Shown here piece after piece: positions 1 through 5,438 of a stretch of 5,438 bases of DNA. Under the pieces are notes generated by a model. That model was not told the DNA's origin. It worked only from the letters and a program-made list of their open reading frames with translations, and ran no database searches. How positions within the stretch are numbered: position 1 is the first letter of the stretch; each line of letters opens with the position of its first letter. A program made the translations under genes and the position numbers. Source of the DNA: AL-N1 sp039178835 (GTDB taxonomy: Bacteria; Chloroflexota; Chloroflexia; Chloroflexales; Roseiflexaceae); NCBI GenBank assembly GCA_039178835.1, contig JBCDFA010000443.1:1-5438 (forward strand), read 5' to 3'.

Positions 1-1
1 A

Positions 2-601
2 CAATATCACTATCGTCATACAGACTCTACAGTTGTATATCGTCCCCTTCTTGCTGGTATGCATCAGTTTAGGTCAAGTACCGATGGGGATATGGGTGCA
101 GATGCTGTACGTGAGTGGCTCGCAGAAGTGCCGCAGGCAAGCCCATCAGGGCCAGTCGTCACGCTTCCTCGCACCACTATAACAGAAATAAAAAAGCTTC
201 CACCGGAACAGTCAGATATTGCCGTTACGCAACTTGTTACCGCAGGAATGCCCCCTTTGCATGCGCCACAATTGGTACAGACCATGCTGAATGCGACCCT
301 GACCGTGACTTTCCAACTACTGTATCGTGTGCAGCCCGACCCGCCACAACAAATGGTGACGGTACTGGCCGACGATGCGACGTGTTGGATCTTACAGGCC
401 CCACATGCCCAGGCTCCACATGTCAGTGTTCAGTGCGTGACACCAGCAGAGGTGCAGCAGATGGTGGAGACGACATTTGCCCGCTTTGCCGAAACACCAT
501 TGGAGCAGTCACGTGATGAAGAGCCATCATTGGAGTCATTGCAGACACCTGTGTCTCCATCGAAGGTGCCTGCGGAAAGTGTCTATGAAGGCTTAGGTTA
601 G
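2..601 (+). CDS. EspG-like ESX-secretion-associated protein, C-terminal part (5'-partial, tentative)
   Basis: The frame is open from the window edge to the TAG at 599-601. ATG codons at 59 and 92 are in frame, but neither has a Shine-Dalgarno sequence, unlike the next genes, and the 19 codons before 59 contain no stop. I therefore think the true start lies upstream and the gene is 5'-truncated. Numbered from the ATG at 59, the protein has a G-M-P-P turn (63-66), a following helix, two hydrophobic beta-like stretches (about 78-110, containing VTVLADD), a tryptophan strand (CWIL), a V-x-C-V-T-P-A-E turn and a final amphipathic helix. An acidic, Ser/Pro-rich tail runs from about 143 to 180. This order resembles, from memory, the C-terminal half of mycobacterial EspG, the cytosolic chaperone for ESX substrates. 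The WXG100-like gene downstream fits that. The family call is inference without alignment; an uncharacterised protein is the alternative. It ends 17 nt before the lipase gene, so the two are probably co-transcribed. Confidence 0.5.
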   Translation, partial: QYHYRHTDSTVVYRPLLAGMHQFRSSTDGDMGADAVREWLAEVPQASPSGPVVTLPRTTITEIKKLPPEQSDIAVTQLVTAGMPPLHAPQLVQTMLNATLTVTFQLLYRVQPDPPQQMVTVLADDATCWILQAPHAQAPHVSVQCVTPAEVQQMVETTFARFAETPLEQSRDEEPSLESLQTPVSPSKVPAESVYEGLG

Positions 602-618
602 GATACGGAGGAGCGACA

Positions 619-1962
619 ATGTCACCACATAACTTAGTCAGTGCCAGCCCTTTCGCGTTGTTTGACTATGCCAGTGCTGGTTTGGCAATATGTGAACGAG
701 AGCGGCAACTGGCGCGACAACTGGAGCTTTTGCTCACAGAGTTTGCTCATACGTGTACCGAATATGCTGTTGGTATTGACACTTTTGATCTTGTGCATCA
801 TATACAACACTCGGCCAACCATACTGAAATATACCATGATAACTGGATTCGATTGGTCGGCTACCAGTTTTTACAGGCAGATGGCCTGGGGGGCTTCATT
901 CATGCACCTCTGTCGGACGACCAGACTTTGGGGTCGATGATCGATCTGGCTCGATTGTTGGAAAACATCCCGCATCCCATCACGATTTACAAGACTGCAT
1001 CAGGAGAGTATCTCATCTTGTTGGAAGGCACTGGTGGGCGGGATATCTACCATGATTGGGCTGGAGCCATAGAAAGTGGTTTGGGACTGCCAGGTGATTA
1101 TGAGCGTCATGTAATGGATTTCATCAATGACACGCTTCCAGCAGGAGCAACGCTTCATTTTGCAGGGCACAGCCAGGGGGGGATTGTGGCGAACAACCTG
1201 GCTGATAACCAGGATTTTGTGGATCGTTTTAATGTAGCAACGGTGACTACTTTTGGCGCACCAGCCAGTGCTCGGCCTAATTCTGATGTGGTCTACACTC
1301 GATATCGTAATGCAACTGATCCAGTCGCAATGTTTGACCATGAATTGGTACTTCCATTCACTCGGCATAAGGCAGTTTTTGAGTATATGGATCAGATACC
1401 ACTTGATAGTGGTGCGGAATTTGTGGGCGCTCATGGTATGAGCGAATATGTAAAAGGACTGGAGAATGCTGGAGTTATAGGCTTGCCACCGGGACTCACT
1501 AGTGGCAATCTTACCGAAGTTGCCTCAAGCGATGCATCACGTGATAGTACTGTAATTGAACATATATTGTCGAGTGAGTTTATACCACCTTTCCTTGGAC
1601 TGGTTGATGTTGTTGGTGATACAACCAGAGGGTATGTGATGTATCGTCTAAACAGCAAGGTCGACTTGATAGTCGAATTTTTGCCAGAGTCAATAGCTGA
1701 TGAGATCGACCGGTATCGTGATCGGCTCAATCATTTTGTGATGTCACTCCCTAATGCCACACAAGCTACTGCTGCATTTATTGATGGGGCCCTTGATCTA
1801 GCAAGTGGTGCAGTGGACTTTGGTGGTGATTTGGTGGAAAGGGGCGTTGGAGTGGTCGATGATGTGATGGACAGGGGCAGCGAAATGGTTGATGATGTGA
1901 TGGACTTTGCTGGTGATGTGGTGGACTTTGGCAAAAAGGGTTTAAATCCACTTTCATGGTAG
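619..1962 (+). CDS. Class 3 lipase-like alpha/beta hydrolase with C-terminal 11-residue repeats
   Basis: This 447-residue protein is predicted to be a serine ester hydrolase. Residues 1-90 look mostly helical. A G-T-G-G turn (137-140) followed by D-x-x-x-D-W (to W147) matches the strand and loop before the oxyanion region of lipase_3-type enzymes. The nucleophile elbow is A-G-H-S-Q-G-G (182-188), giving Ser185. Asp234 (N-A-T-D-P) and His272 (G-A-H-G-M) follow in the order and spacing expected of a catalytic triad. A region of unclear fold (about 290-375) leads to an 11-residue repeat tail (391-445). There is no N-terminal signal peptide, so any export would need a non-Sec route. The start is well supported by GGAGGAG at 607-613. 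The gene ends in tandem stops, TAG TAA. In mycobacteria, LipY is a lipase exported by ESX-5, which makes a T7SS effector role plausible here; that role is inference. Substrate is unknown: lipids, other esters, or no activity are all possible. Its GC is lower than that of the genes further downstream. Confidence 0.8.
   Translation: MSPHNLVSASPFALFDYASAGLAICERERQLARQLELLLTEFAHTCTEYAVGIDTFDLVHHIQHSANHTEIYHDNWIRLVGYQFLQADGLGGFIHAPLSDDQTLGSMIDLARLLENIPHPITIYKTASGEYLILLEGTGGRDIYHDWAGAIESGLGLPGDYERHVMDFINDTLPAGATLHFAGHSQGGIVANNLADNQDFVDRFNVATVTTFGAPASARPNSDVVYTRYRNATDPVAMFDHELVLPFTRHKAVFEYMDQIPLDSGAEFVGAHGMSEYVKGLENAGVIGLPPGLTSGNLTEVASSDASRDSTVIEHILSSEFIPPFLGLVDVVGDTTRGYVMYRLNSKVDLIVEFLPESIADEIDRYRDRLNHFVMSLPNATQATAAFIDGALDLASGAVDFGGDLVERGVGVVDDVMDRGSEMVDDVMDFAGDVVDFGKKGLNPLSW
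1789..1953 (+). repeat. Hendecad (11-residue, 33-nt) repeats in the lipase tail
   Basis: Residues 391-445 of the lipase break into five 11-residue units: ALDLASGAVDF, GGDLVERGVGV, VDDVMDRGSEM, VDDVMDFAGDV and a decayed VDFGKKGLNPL. Asp is fixed at position 3 in the first four units, and positions 1, 4, 5, 8 and 11 are mostly hydrophobic or small. At DNA level GATGATGTGATGGAC recurs exactly at 1858-1872 and 1891-1905, 33 nt apart. A second near-repeat (TGGACTTTGSTGGTGAT at 1814-1830 and 1901-1917) is offset by 87 nt, so the array did not grow by simple 33-nt steps alone. Eleven-residue periodicity gives an amphipathic helix of the kind used for lipid-surface binding or right-handed coiled coils. 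Confidence 0.75.
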
Positions 1963-2067
1963 TAAGTATATGTAGGATAATCTATTTAACCCAATAAATG
2001 TTGTACTTCAGGAAGGCCTTTCATTAGAGAGGTCCTGGTGATGTTGTACAGAGAGGAATGTGTATAG
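1963..2067 (+). other. Intergenic gap between lipase and WXG100-like genes
   Basis: This 105-nt gap is the longest non-coding stretch in the window. It holds a hairpin at 2014-2036, described separately. A GATAAT at 1976-1981 resembles a -10 box, but I see no convincing -35 box 17 nt upstream. A 9-nt direct repeat, ATGTTGTAC, occurs at 1998-2006 and 2041-2049 on either side of the hairpin. The ribosome binding site of the next gene, GAGAGGA, lies at 2051-2057. There is no T-tract and so no clear intrinsic terminator. A promoter serving the downstream genes is possible but unproven. Confidence 0.35.
2014..2036 (+). promoter_or_regulatory. RNA hairpin upstream of the WXG100-like gene
   Basis: AGGCCTTTC (2014-2022) pairs with GAGAGG and CCT (2027-2032, 2034-2036), leaving a four-base ATTA loop and one bulged T at 2033. 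That gives nine pairs, one of them G-U. It ends 14 nt before the Shine-Dalgarno sequence and has no T-tract, so it does not look like an intrinsic terminator. It may stabilise a processed mRNA 5' end or influence translation of the small protein. This was folded by eye only. Confidence 0.4.
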
Positions 2068-2430
2068 ATGCCAAATCCTAATTGGAATGATGTGCGTTGG
2101 AACTGGGGTGTTGCAAACGAGTCTGCTGCTCGCTTATATCAAGTTGCGGATGAACTCGAATATTTGAGTACTCAGCGACACATCAGATCGACCTCTGCAC
2201 TTGAATGGTCTGCTGGACCGTATCGCGATACCTTTCAGGCTGGTCTCACTAACAAGATGCATACGAACCAGCGTTTGGCAGATGCTTGTCGTACGCTGGC
2301 TAATCGTATCAATAGCCTGAGCGAACAGGCACGTGAAGAGCAGAGTCGTCGCGAGCATGAGCGTGATCGCTGGCGACAGGAACAGCGAGAGAAGGCACGA
2401 GAGCGTGCTGGCAATACTAGTGTTCATTAG
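2068..2430 (+). CDS. WXG100-like (Esx family) small helical-hairpin protein
   Basis: This 120-residue protein is predicted to fold as two helices (about 14-45 and 51-114) joined by a W-S-A-G-P turn at 47-51. The turn is followed by Y-R-D-T-F, which resembles the W-x-G...F turn of Esx/WXG100 proteins with one extra residue between Trp and Gly. WXG100 proteins are about 100 residues, form dimers and are exported by type VII systems, usually with or before larger effectors. The N-terminus is rich in Trp and Asn (W6, W11, W13). The C-terminal third (86-114) is almost entirely Arg, Glu and Gln, a single charged helix longer than in typical EsxA. There is no signal peptide. The start has GAGAGGA at 2051-2057; an ATG at 2058 is out of frame. 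Position directly after a lipase-like gene suggests a partner or chaperone for it. An unrelated coiled-coil protein is the main alternative. Confidence 0.65.
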   Translation: MPNPNWNDVRWNWGVANESAARLYQVADELEYLSTQRHIRSTSALEWSAGPYRDTFQAGLTNKMHTNQRLADACRTLANRINSLSEQAREEQSRREHERDRWRQEQREKARERAGNTSVH

Positions 2431-2492
2431 CGTTAGATCGTCGTGTTGGTGGTGTAAAGTGTATACAGCTTGCTCTAAATGAGAGGAAAGGT

Positions 2493-3386
2493 ATGGAAGA
2501 ATATCTCTTTTGGCAACATTTACGTGATCTGGGTGGGCTGCATAATAGCTGGTGGTACACCGCTGCCGCGCTCCCAGCATTGATCATCGGCAGCGTGACG
2601 CTGCTTATGATGTTGGTGTCCGTGCGGCGGCTTGAGCGCAAAGTGATGGTGTTTCTGCTCTTGCTGCTGGCCTGTCTGCCGCTGGTGCTCATTGGCCCGT
2701 CGGCGTATGTGGCCTTTCAGCCTCGCGAGGCGGTCGGTTTAGTAGGCATGTCCTGGCCACTCGATCAGAGCCAGTTTCCCCGCCCAACCGCGCAGGCGCT
2801 CAGCCAATATCTGAGTGTGCTGACCAGTATGGGGATTGTTGGTGCGGTGATCGGTGTCTTGTGCACGATGGGCAGCCTGACCATGACCGCATCGGTTGTC
2901 AATGTTCCGGTGGTGAGTACCGCCGCCCGCCAGATTACTCAGGTCATGAAGGACACGACCCGTCGGTTGCGCCGACAAACGACCCCCGCTCCCACGGCGC
3001 AGATGGACAGCGCCAGTTGTCCATACGGACGGCTTGAGGTGCTGAATGGTGCCCACATGGGGAATCAGTTTGCCATCCGTCCCGGTGACACGCTGGGCCG
3101 CAAGGAATGCGATATGGTGATTACCGATAGTGTCACGTCACGGCAGCATGCCCGCTTCGACACCAATGATCAGGGACAGACCACTGTCGCGGATCAGCAG
3201 AGCGCCAACGGGCTGTTCGTCCATCGTGTGGATGCGACGGGAACAACGCAGAAGCACGATCTGGGGGCCATGGGTGGCCAGTCTTTCCCGCTGCGTAGTG
3301 GTGATGTGGTGACACTTGGTGATCCTGATCACCCCGAAGATGGGGAGCATGCCGTGAAGCTCCGCTTTGAGCAGACTTTCCGTTGA
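2493..3386 (+). CDS. Membrane-anchored FHA-domain protein
   Basis: This 297-residue protein has three predicted membrane segments (about 22-44, 51-72 and 109-131) and a C-terminal FHA domain (about 178-297). Positive clusters after segment 1 (R45, R46, R49, K50) and after segment 3 (R157, R158, R160, R161) put the N-terminus outside and the FHA domain in the cytoplasm. A Pro/Thr-rich linker (163-171) separates membrane and FHA parts. The conserved phosphothreonine-recognition residues are present: G-R at 202-203, S-R-Q-H at 216-219 and N-G at 239-240, so the domain should bind phosphothreonine. FHA proteins commonly act with Hanks-type kinases, and one is encoded two genes downstream. T7SS core proteins (YukC/EssB partners, EssC) also use FHA-like domains, but this topology matches none I recognise. 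GAGAGGAAAG at 2481-2490 supports the start. GC is clearly higher than in the lipase gene. Confidence 0.85.
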   Translation: MEEYLFWQHLRDLGGLHNSWWYTAAALPALIIGSVTLLMMLVSVRRLERKVMVFLLLLLACLPLVLIGPSAYVAFQPREAVGLVGMSWPLDQSQFPRPTAQALSQYLSVLTSMGIVGAVIGVLCTMGSLTMTASVVNVPVVSTAARQITQVMKDTTRRLRRQTTPAPTAQMDSASCPYGRLEVLNGAHMGNQFAIRPGDTLGRKECDMVITDSVTSRQHARFDTNDQGQTTVADQQSANGLFVHRVDATGTTQKHDLGAMGGQSFPLRSGDVVTLGDPDHPEDGEHAVKLRFEQTFR

Positions 3387-3443
3387 TGGTGTGCTGTATG
3401 TGGCAAACGACCGCTCACAATGAAGGAAGTAGATGATAGGAAA

Positions 3444-3448
3444 AGAGG
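3444..3448 (+). promoter_or_regulatory. Ribosome binding site deciding the VWA gene start
   Basis: AGAGG lies 4 nt before the ATG at 3453, and that start gives a clean signal peptide. The upstream in-frame ATG at 3420 has no purine-rich site and would add 11 mostly charged residues (KEVDDRKRG) before the hydrophobic core. The 3453 start is preferred. Confidence 0.7.
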
Positions 3449-3452
3449 TATC

Positions 3453-4631
3453 ATGGGTTTCTTTTTACATATATCACGGATAATTGGTCTGTTGCTGTTA
3501 GGTTTGCTTATGACACCGGCCACACTACTGGCACAGGGTGTGCCACGTATCGAGGTGGTTGAGAGCAGCAATGCATTTCCGTCTCCTAGTGCGTTGATCG
3601 AGGTTCTGAACGAGCAGGGCCAGCCCGTCAGCGATCTGCGTCAGGAGCATTTTACGATTCTGCAAAACGGACAACCTGTTGCGCCTGATCGTGTGGTGAT
3701 TGCTGAGGAGCAAACCGGCTCGCGTGGTCCAGTGCTGGGGATTGTGCTCGATGCCAGCCAGTTGCTCGGCGCTGATGAGGTCGAGGCGGCGCGTCAGGCG
3801 GCGATTGGCCTGCTGGAGTCGGGGACGGCAATCAACCCGGATGATCCGCAACTGGTGAGTCTCTTTATCCCGACAGGTGATGGCACGCAGGTCAGCCAGA
3901 TTACCGAGTTTGCTGATTTTACGCACGACCACAACGCGGTCATCAATTATCTCAACACGCAGCTCAGCCTGCAGACGAGCGCCACGCGCCTCTATGCTGC
4001 TGTTAGTGAGGCCGTTGATATCGTCGCAGAGCAGGCCAGCGAGCGAGGTACGACCGGATCGTTGGTGGTGTTGAGCGATGGGCGTGATGATTTAAGCCGG
4101 TCAGCCTATGAGTCGGCGCTGTCACTGGCACGAGAGCAATCCGTCACCATCCATACTTATCGTTTTGGGTTTGACCCCGAGGAGGGTGATGGCGCGGCAC
4201 GGCTTATTGAGCTTTCTCAGGCTACCGATGGTGTGACCTTGGTGCAGCCTACTGCAGAAGAAGCCAGTGCCAGCTATCGTGAGAATGTGCAGGTGTCGTC
4301 TTCCAGTGCCTATCGGGTGCAGTTTACATCTGATGTGCCTGCGGATGAGCAGACCCATCGCTGGCAAATTCTTGCAGTAGTCGATGGTGTTGAGGCGAGT
4401 AGCCAACAACTCTTGTTCCAGGCTATTGTGAATGCTACGACGCTTCGGCCACTCGGTGAGGTGTTGCAAGACTACTTTCTCCGGGCTGGTTTGGCTGCGC
4501 TGGTGGTCAGTGGATTGGTTACTTTGGGGTTAGCTCTGTGGCAGCGTCGAGGCCGGGAAGATAGCCGTCGATTGCGGAGCGGCAGCTTATCACACGCCGC
4601 AACGGTCAAACGCGGCGGTCAGCGATCATAG
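3453..4631 (+). CDS. Exported VWA-domain protein with C-terminal membrane anchor
   Basis: From the ATG at 3453 the protein has 392 residues. Residues 1-28 form a Sec signal peptide: short n-region with H6 and R9, a Leu-rich core and an A-T-L-L-A-Q-G cleavage region. Next is a beta domain (about 32-85) with the pattern G-Q-P-V...L...F-x-I-L-x-N-G typical of VWFA-related exported proteins. The VWA domain (about 90-265) has D100-A-S102-Q-L104 where the MIDAS consensus is DxSxS, so the last serine is missing. A possible MIDAS Thr178 (S-A-T-R-L-Y) and the S-D209-G motif are present. A second beta domain (about 280-330) precedes one membrane helix (345-363) and a basic cytoplasmic tail of 29 residues. 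The bulk therefore lies outside the membrane. VWA domains mediate protein binding, often metal-dependent. The gene ends 12 nt before the kinase start, suggesting translational coupling. The partner is unknown. Confidence 0.82.
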   Translation: MGFFLHISRIIGLLLLGLLMTPATLLAQGVPRIEVVESSNAFPSPSALIEVLNEQGQPVSDLRQEHFTILQNGQPVAPDRVVIAEEQTGSRGPVLGIVLDASQLLGADEVEAARQAAIGLLESGTAINPDDPQLVSLFIPTGDGTQVSQITEFADFTHDHNAVINYLNTQLSLQTSATRLYAAVSEAVDIVAEQASERGTTGSLVVLSDGRDDLSRSAYESALSLAREQSVTIHTYRFGFDPEEGDGAARLIELSQATDGVTLVQPTAEEASASYRENVQVSSSSAYRVQFTSDVPADEQTHRWQILAVVDGVEASSQQLLFQAIVNATTLRPLGEVLQDYFLRAGLAALVVSGLVTLGLALWQRRGREDSRRLRSGSLSHAATVKRGGQRS

Positions 4632-4643
4632 GTGTAGTGCATT

Positions 4644-5438
4644 ATGACGATCTATCGTAAACTGAAGCCCTTTAGCTATGGTGAGTATCTGGTGCTTGGG
4701 GAACTGGGCAGTGGACTCAGTGGCAAAGTCTATCTTGCTCAGCGTACCAGCGATGGTCTGTTTGTTGCACTCAAACGGCTTCATCGCTCGGCGGATAATT
4801 TGATACGTGACTACTTTCTGAACGAGCAGCGTCTCCTGCGAAAAACACAGCATCCGCATCTGGTACGCTATGTCGAAAGTGGCTCGCACAGCGGTGAGAA
4901 CTTTCTCGTAATGCACTTTATTGAAGGTACTGCACTCGATAAACTGGTTGGCAAACCACTGCCCCCAATAGCAGTGCTGCATATTGTTACACAACTTGCC
5001 ACCGCGCTGGATTATCTCCACCAGCATCACCCTGACCATCCGGTGATCCATTGTGATGTCAATCCACGCAATATCATTCTTGATGAACGTGGCATGTTGG
5101 TGCTGCTCGATTTTAGTAGTGCGCGAACCCGCTTTTTTGCTCCGGCTGAAGATGCCGCCATGCTCTCACCACGTTACTGTGCTCCTGAGCAACTCGCGCA
5201 ACAACCAACGATCCATAGTGATCAATTTGCCCTGGGGGCGATTGCCTTTGAGTTGTTGATGGGGCATCCGTTGTTCGCCAGTGAGCGCCGCCGCAAAGGA
5301 CTCAAACCGTCTGACGATAGCCCTGAGCTTGGTGATATGCGTCTCATCCTCCCGGCGCATTTGTATGATACCGCTCCATTCTTCAACCGGGCGCTGCATC
5401 AAGATCCGATGGAGCGGTTTCCCTCGTGCACCGCCGCC
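4644..5438 (+). CDS. Hanks-type Ser/Thr protein kinase with variant catalytic loop (3'-partial)
   Basis: The frame is open from the ATG at 4644 to the window edge (265 residues seen). It starts 12 nt after the VWA stop with a weak AGGTG at 4630-4634. Kinase subdomains run in order: glycine loop G22-x-G24-x-x-G27, ATP lysine K44 (V-A-L-K), alpha-C Glu61, catalytic loop H136-C-D138-V-N-P-R-N143, metal Asp156 in D-F-S, activation-segment A-P-E (180-182), S-D193-Q-F-A-L-G and D-P-x-E-R-F near the end. The Arg of HRD is Cys, the catalytic-loop Lys (HRDxK) is Asn140 and the Gly of DFG is Ser158. K44, E61, D138, N143 and D156 are all kept, so activity is possible but regulation may differ. Bacterial kinases with HRDVSPxN-type loops, which also lack this Lys, are known. 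The remainder (linker, membrane helix or sensor) is outside the window. A likely partner is the FHA protein two genes upstream. Confidence 0.88.
   Translation, partial: MTIYRKLKPFSYGEYLVLGELGSGLSGKVYLAQRTSDGLFVALKRLHRSADNLIRDYFLNEQRLLRKTQHPHLVRYVESGSHSGENFLVMHFIEGTALDKLVGKPLPPIAVLHIVTQLATALDYLHQHHPDHPVIHCDVNPRNIILDERGMLVLLDFSSARTRFFAPAEDAAMLSPRYCAPEQLAQQPTIHSDQFALGAIAFELLMGHPLFASERRRKGLKPSDDSPELGDMRLILPAHLYDTAPFFNRALHQDPMERFPSCTAA

Noticed and set aside
3..182. Hydrophobic reading in another frame (contains LYIVPFLLVCISLG), as if the end of an upstream membrane gene
   Set aside because: It would overlap the 2-601 frame for its whole length and ends without a coupled start; the 2-601 frame is longer and more protein-like.
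1000..1434. 144-residue open frame on the - strand
   Set aside because: It lies opposite the lipase catalytic core, which has strong motif support, and shows no domain pattern of its own.
1976..1981. GATAAT as a firm -10 promoter box
   Set aside because: No acceptable -35 box is found 16-18 nt upstream, so it is mentioned only as a weak candidate in the gap entry.
2137..2151. Y24-Q-V-A-D28 as a type VII YxxxD/E export signal
   Set aside because: The real signal follows the second helix at the C-terminal side; this one sits in the middle of helix 1 and is expected by chance.
2134..2580. 148-residue open frame on the - strand
   Set aside because: It spans the WXG100-like gene, a gap and the FHA start; its sequence is a low-quality shadow of the + strand genes.
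3420..3452. Longer VWA start at the ATG at 3420
   Set aside because: It has no ribosome binding site and adds charged residues before the signal peptide; the ATG at 3453 has AGAGG at good spacing.
4626..5051. 141-residue open frame on the - strand
   Set aside because: It is antisense to clear kinase subdomains and has no recognisable motif.

Overview
The window carries six genes, all on the + strand and closely spaced: a 5'-truncated gene, four complete genes and a 3'-truncated kinase gene. No rRNA, tRNA, CRISPR array, transposase or integrase was seen. The gene set (WXG100-like protein, membrane FHA protein, exported VWA protein, Hanks-type Ser/Thr kinase) points to a bacterium with a type VII-secretion-like (T7SS, ESX) locus. 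The style fits a Chloroflexota or possibly an actinobacterial lineage. The moderate GC argues for Chloroflexota over a typical high-GC actinobacterium, but this is inference and the window has no taxonomic marker.

Layout. 2-601: C-terminal part of a protein whose order of elements resembles the C-terminal half of the ESX chaperone EspG (tentative). 619-1962: a secreted-lipase-like alpha/beta hydrolase with a GHSQGG nucleophile elbow and a readable Ser-Asp-His triad, ending in an 11-residue repeat tail. 1963-2067: the longest non-coding gap, with a hairpin just before the next gene's ribosome binding site. 2068-2430: a small helical-hairpin protein of WXG100 type with a long charged C-terminal helix. 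2493-3386: three membrane segments followed by a cytoplasmic FHA (phosphothreonine-binding) domain. 3453-4631: signal peptide, VWA domain with a partly degenerate metal site, and a C-terminal membrane anchor. 4644 to the window end: a Ser/Thr kinase domain with unusual catalytic-loop residues.

How they may work together (inference). The first half looks like cargo and handling of a T7SS-like system: EspG-like chaperone, lipase effector and small Esx-like partner. The second half looks like a membrane and phospho-signalling module: the kinase could phosphorylate a partner read by the cytoplasmic FHA domain, while the VWA protein presents an adhesion or assembly domain outside the membrane. No EccC/EssC-type FtsK/SpoIIIE ATPase lies in the window. 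If the T7SS reading is right, it should be encoded nearby or elsewhere in the genome.

Base composition is uneven: blocks sampled in the lipase gene are near 40-43% GC and blocks in the FHA and VWA genes near 68-72%. The cargo end may therefore have a different history from the signalling end.
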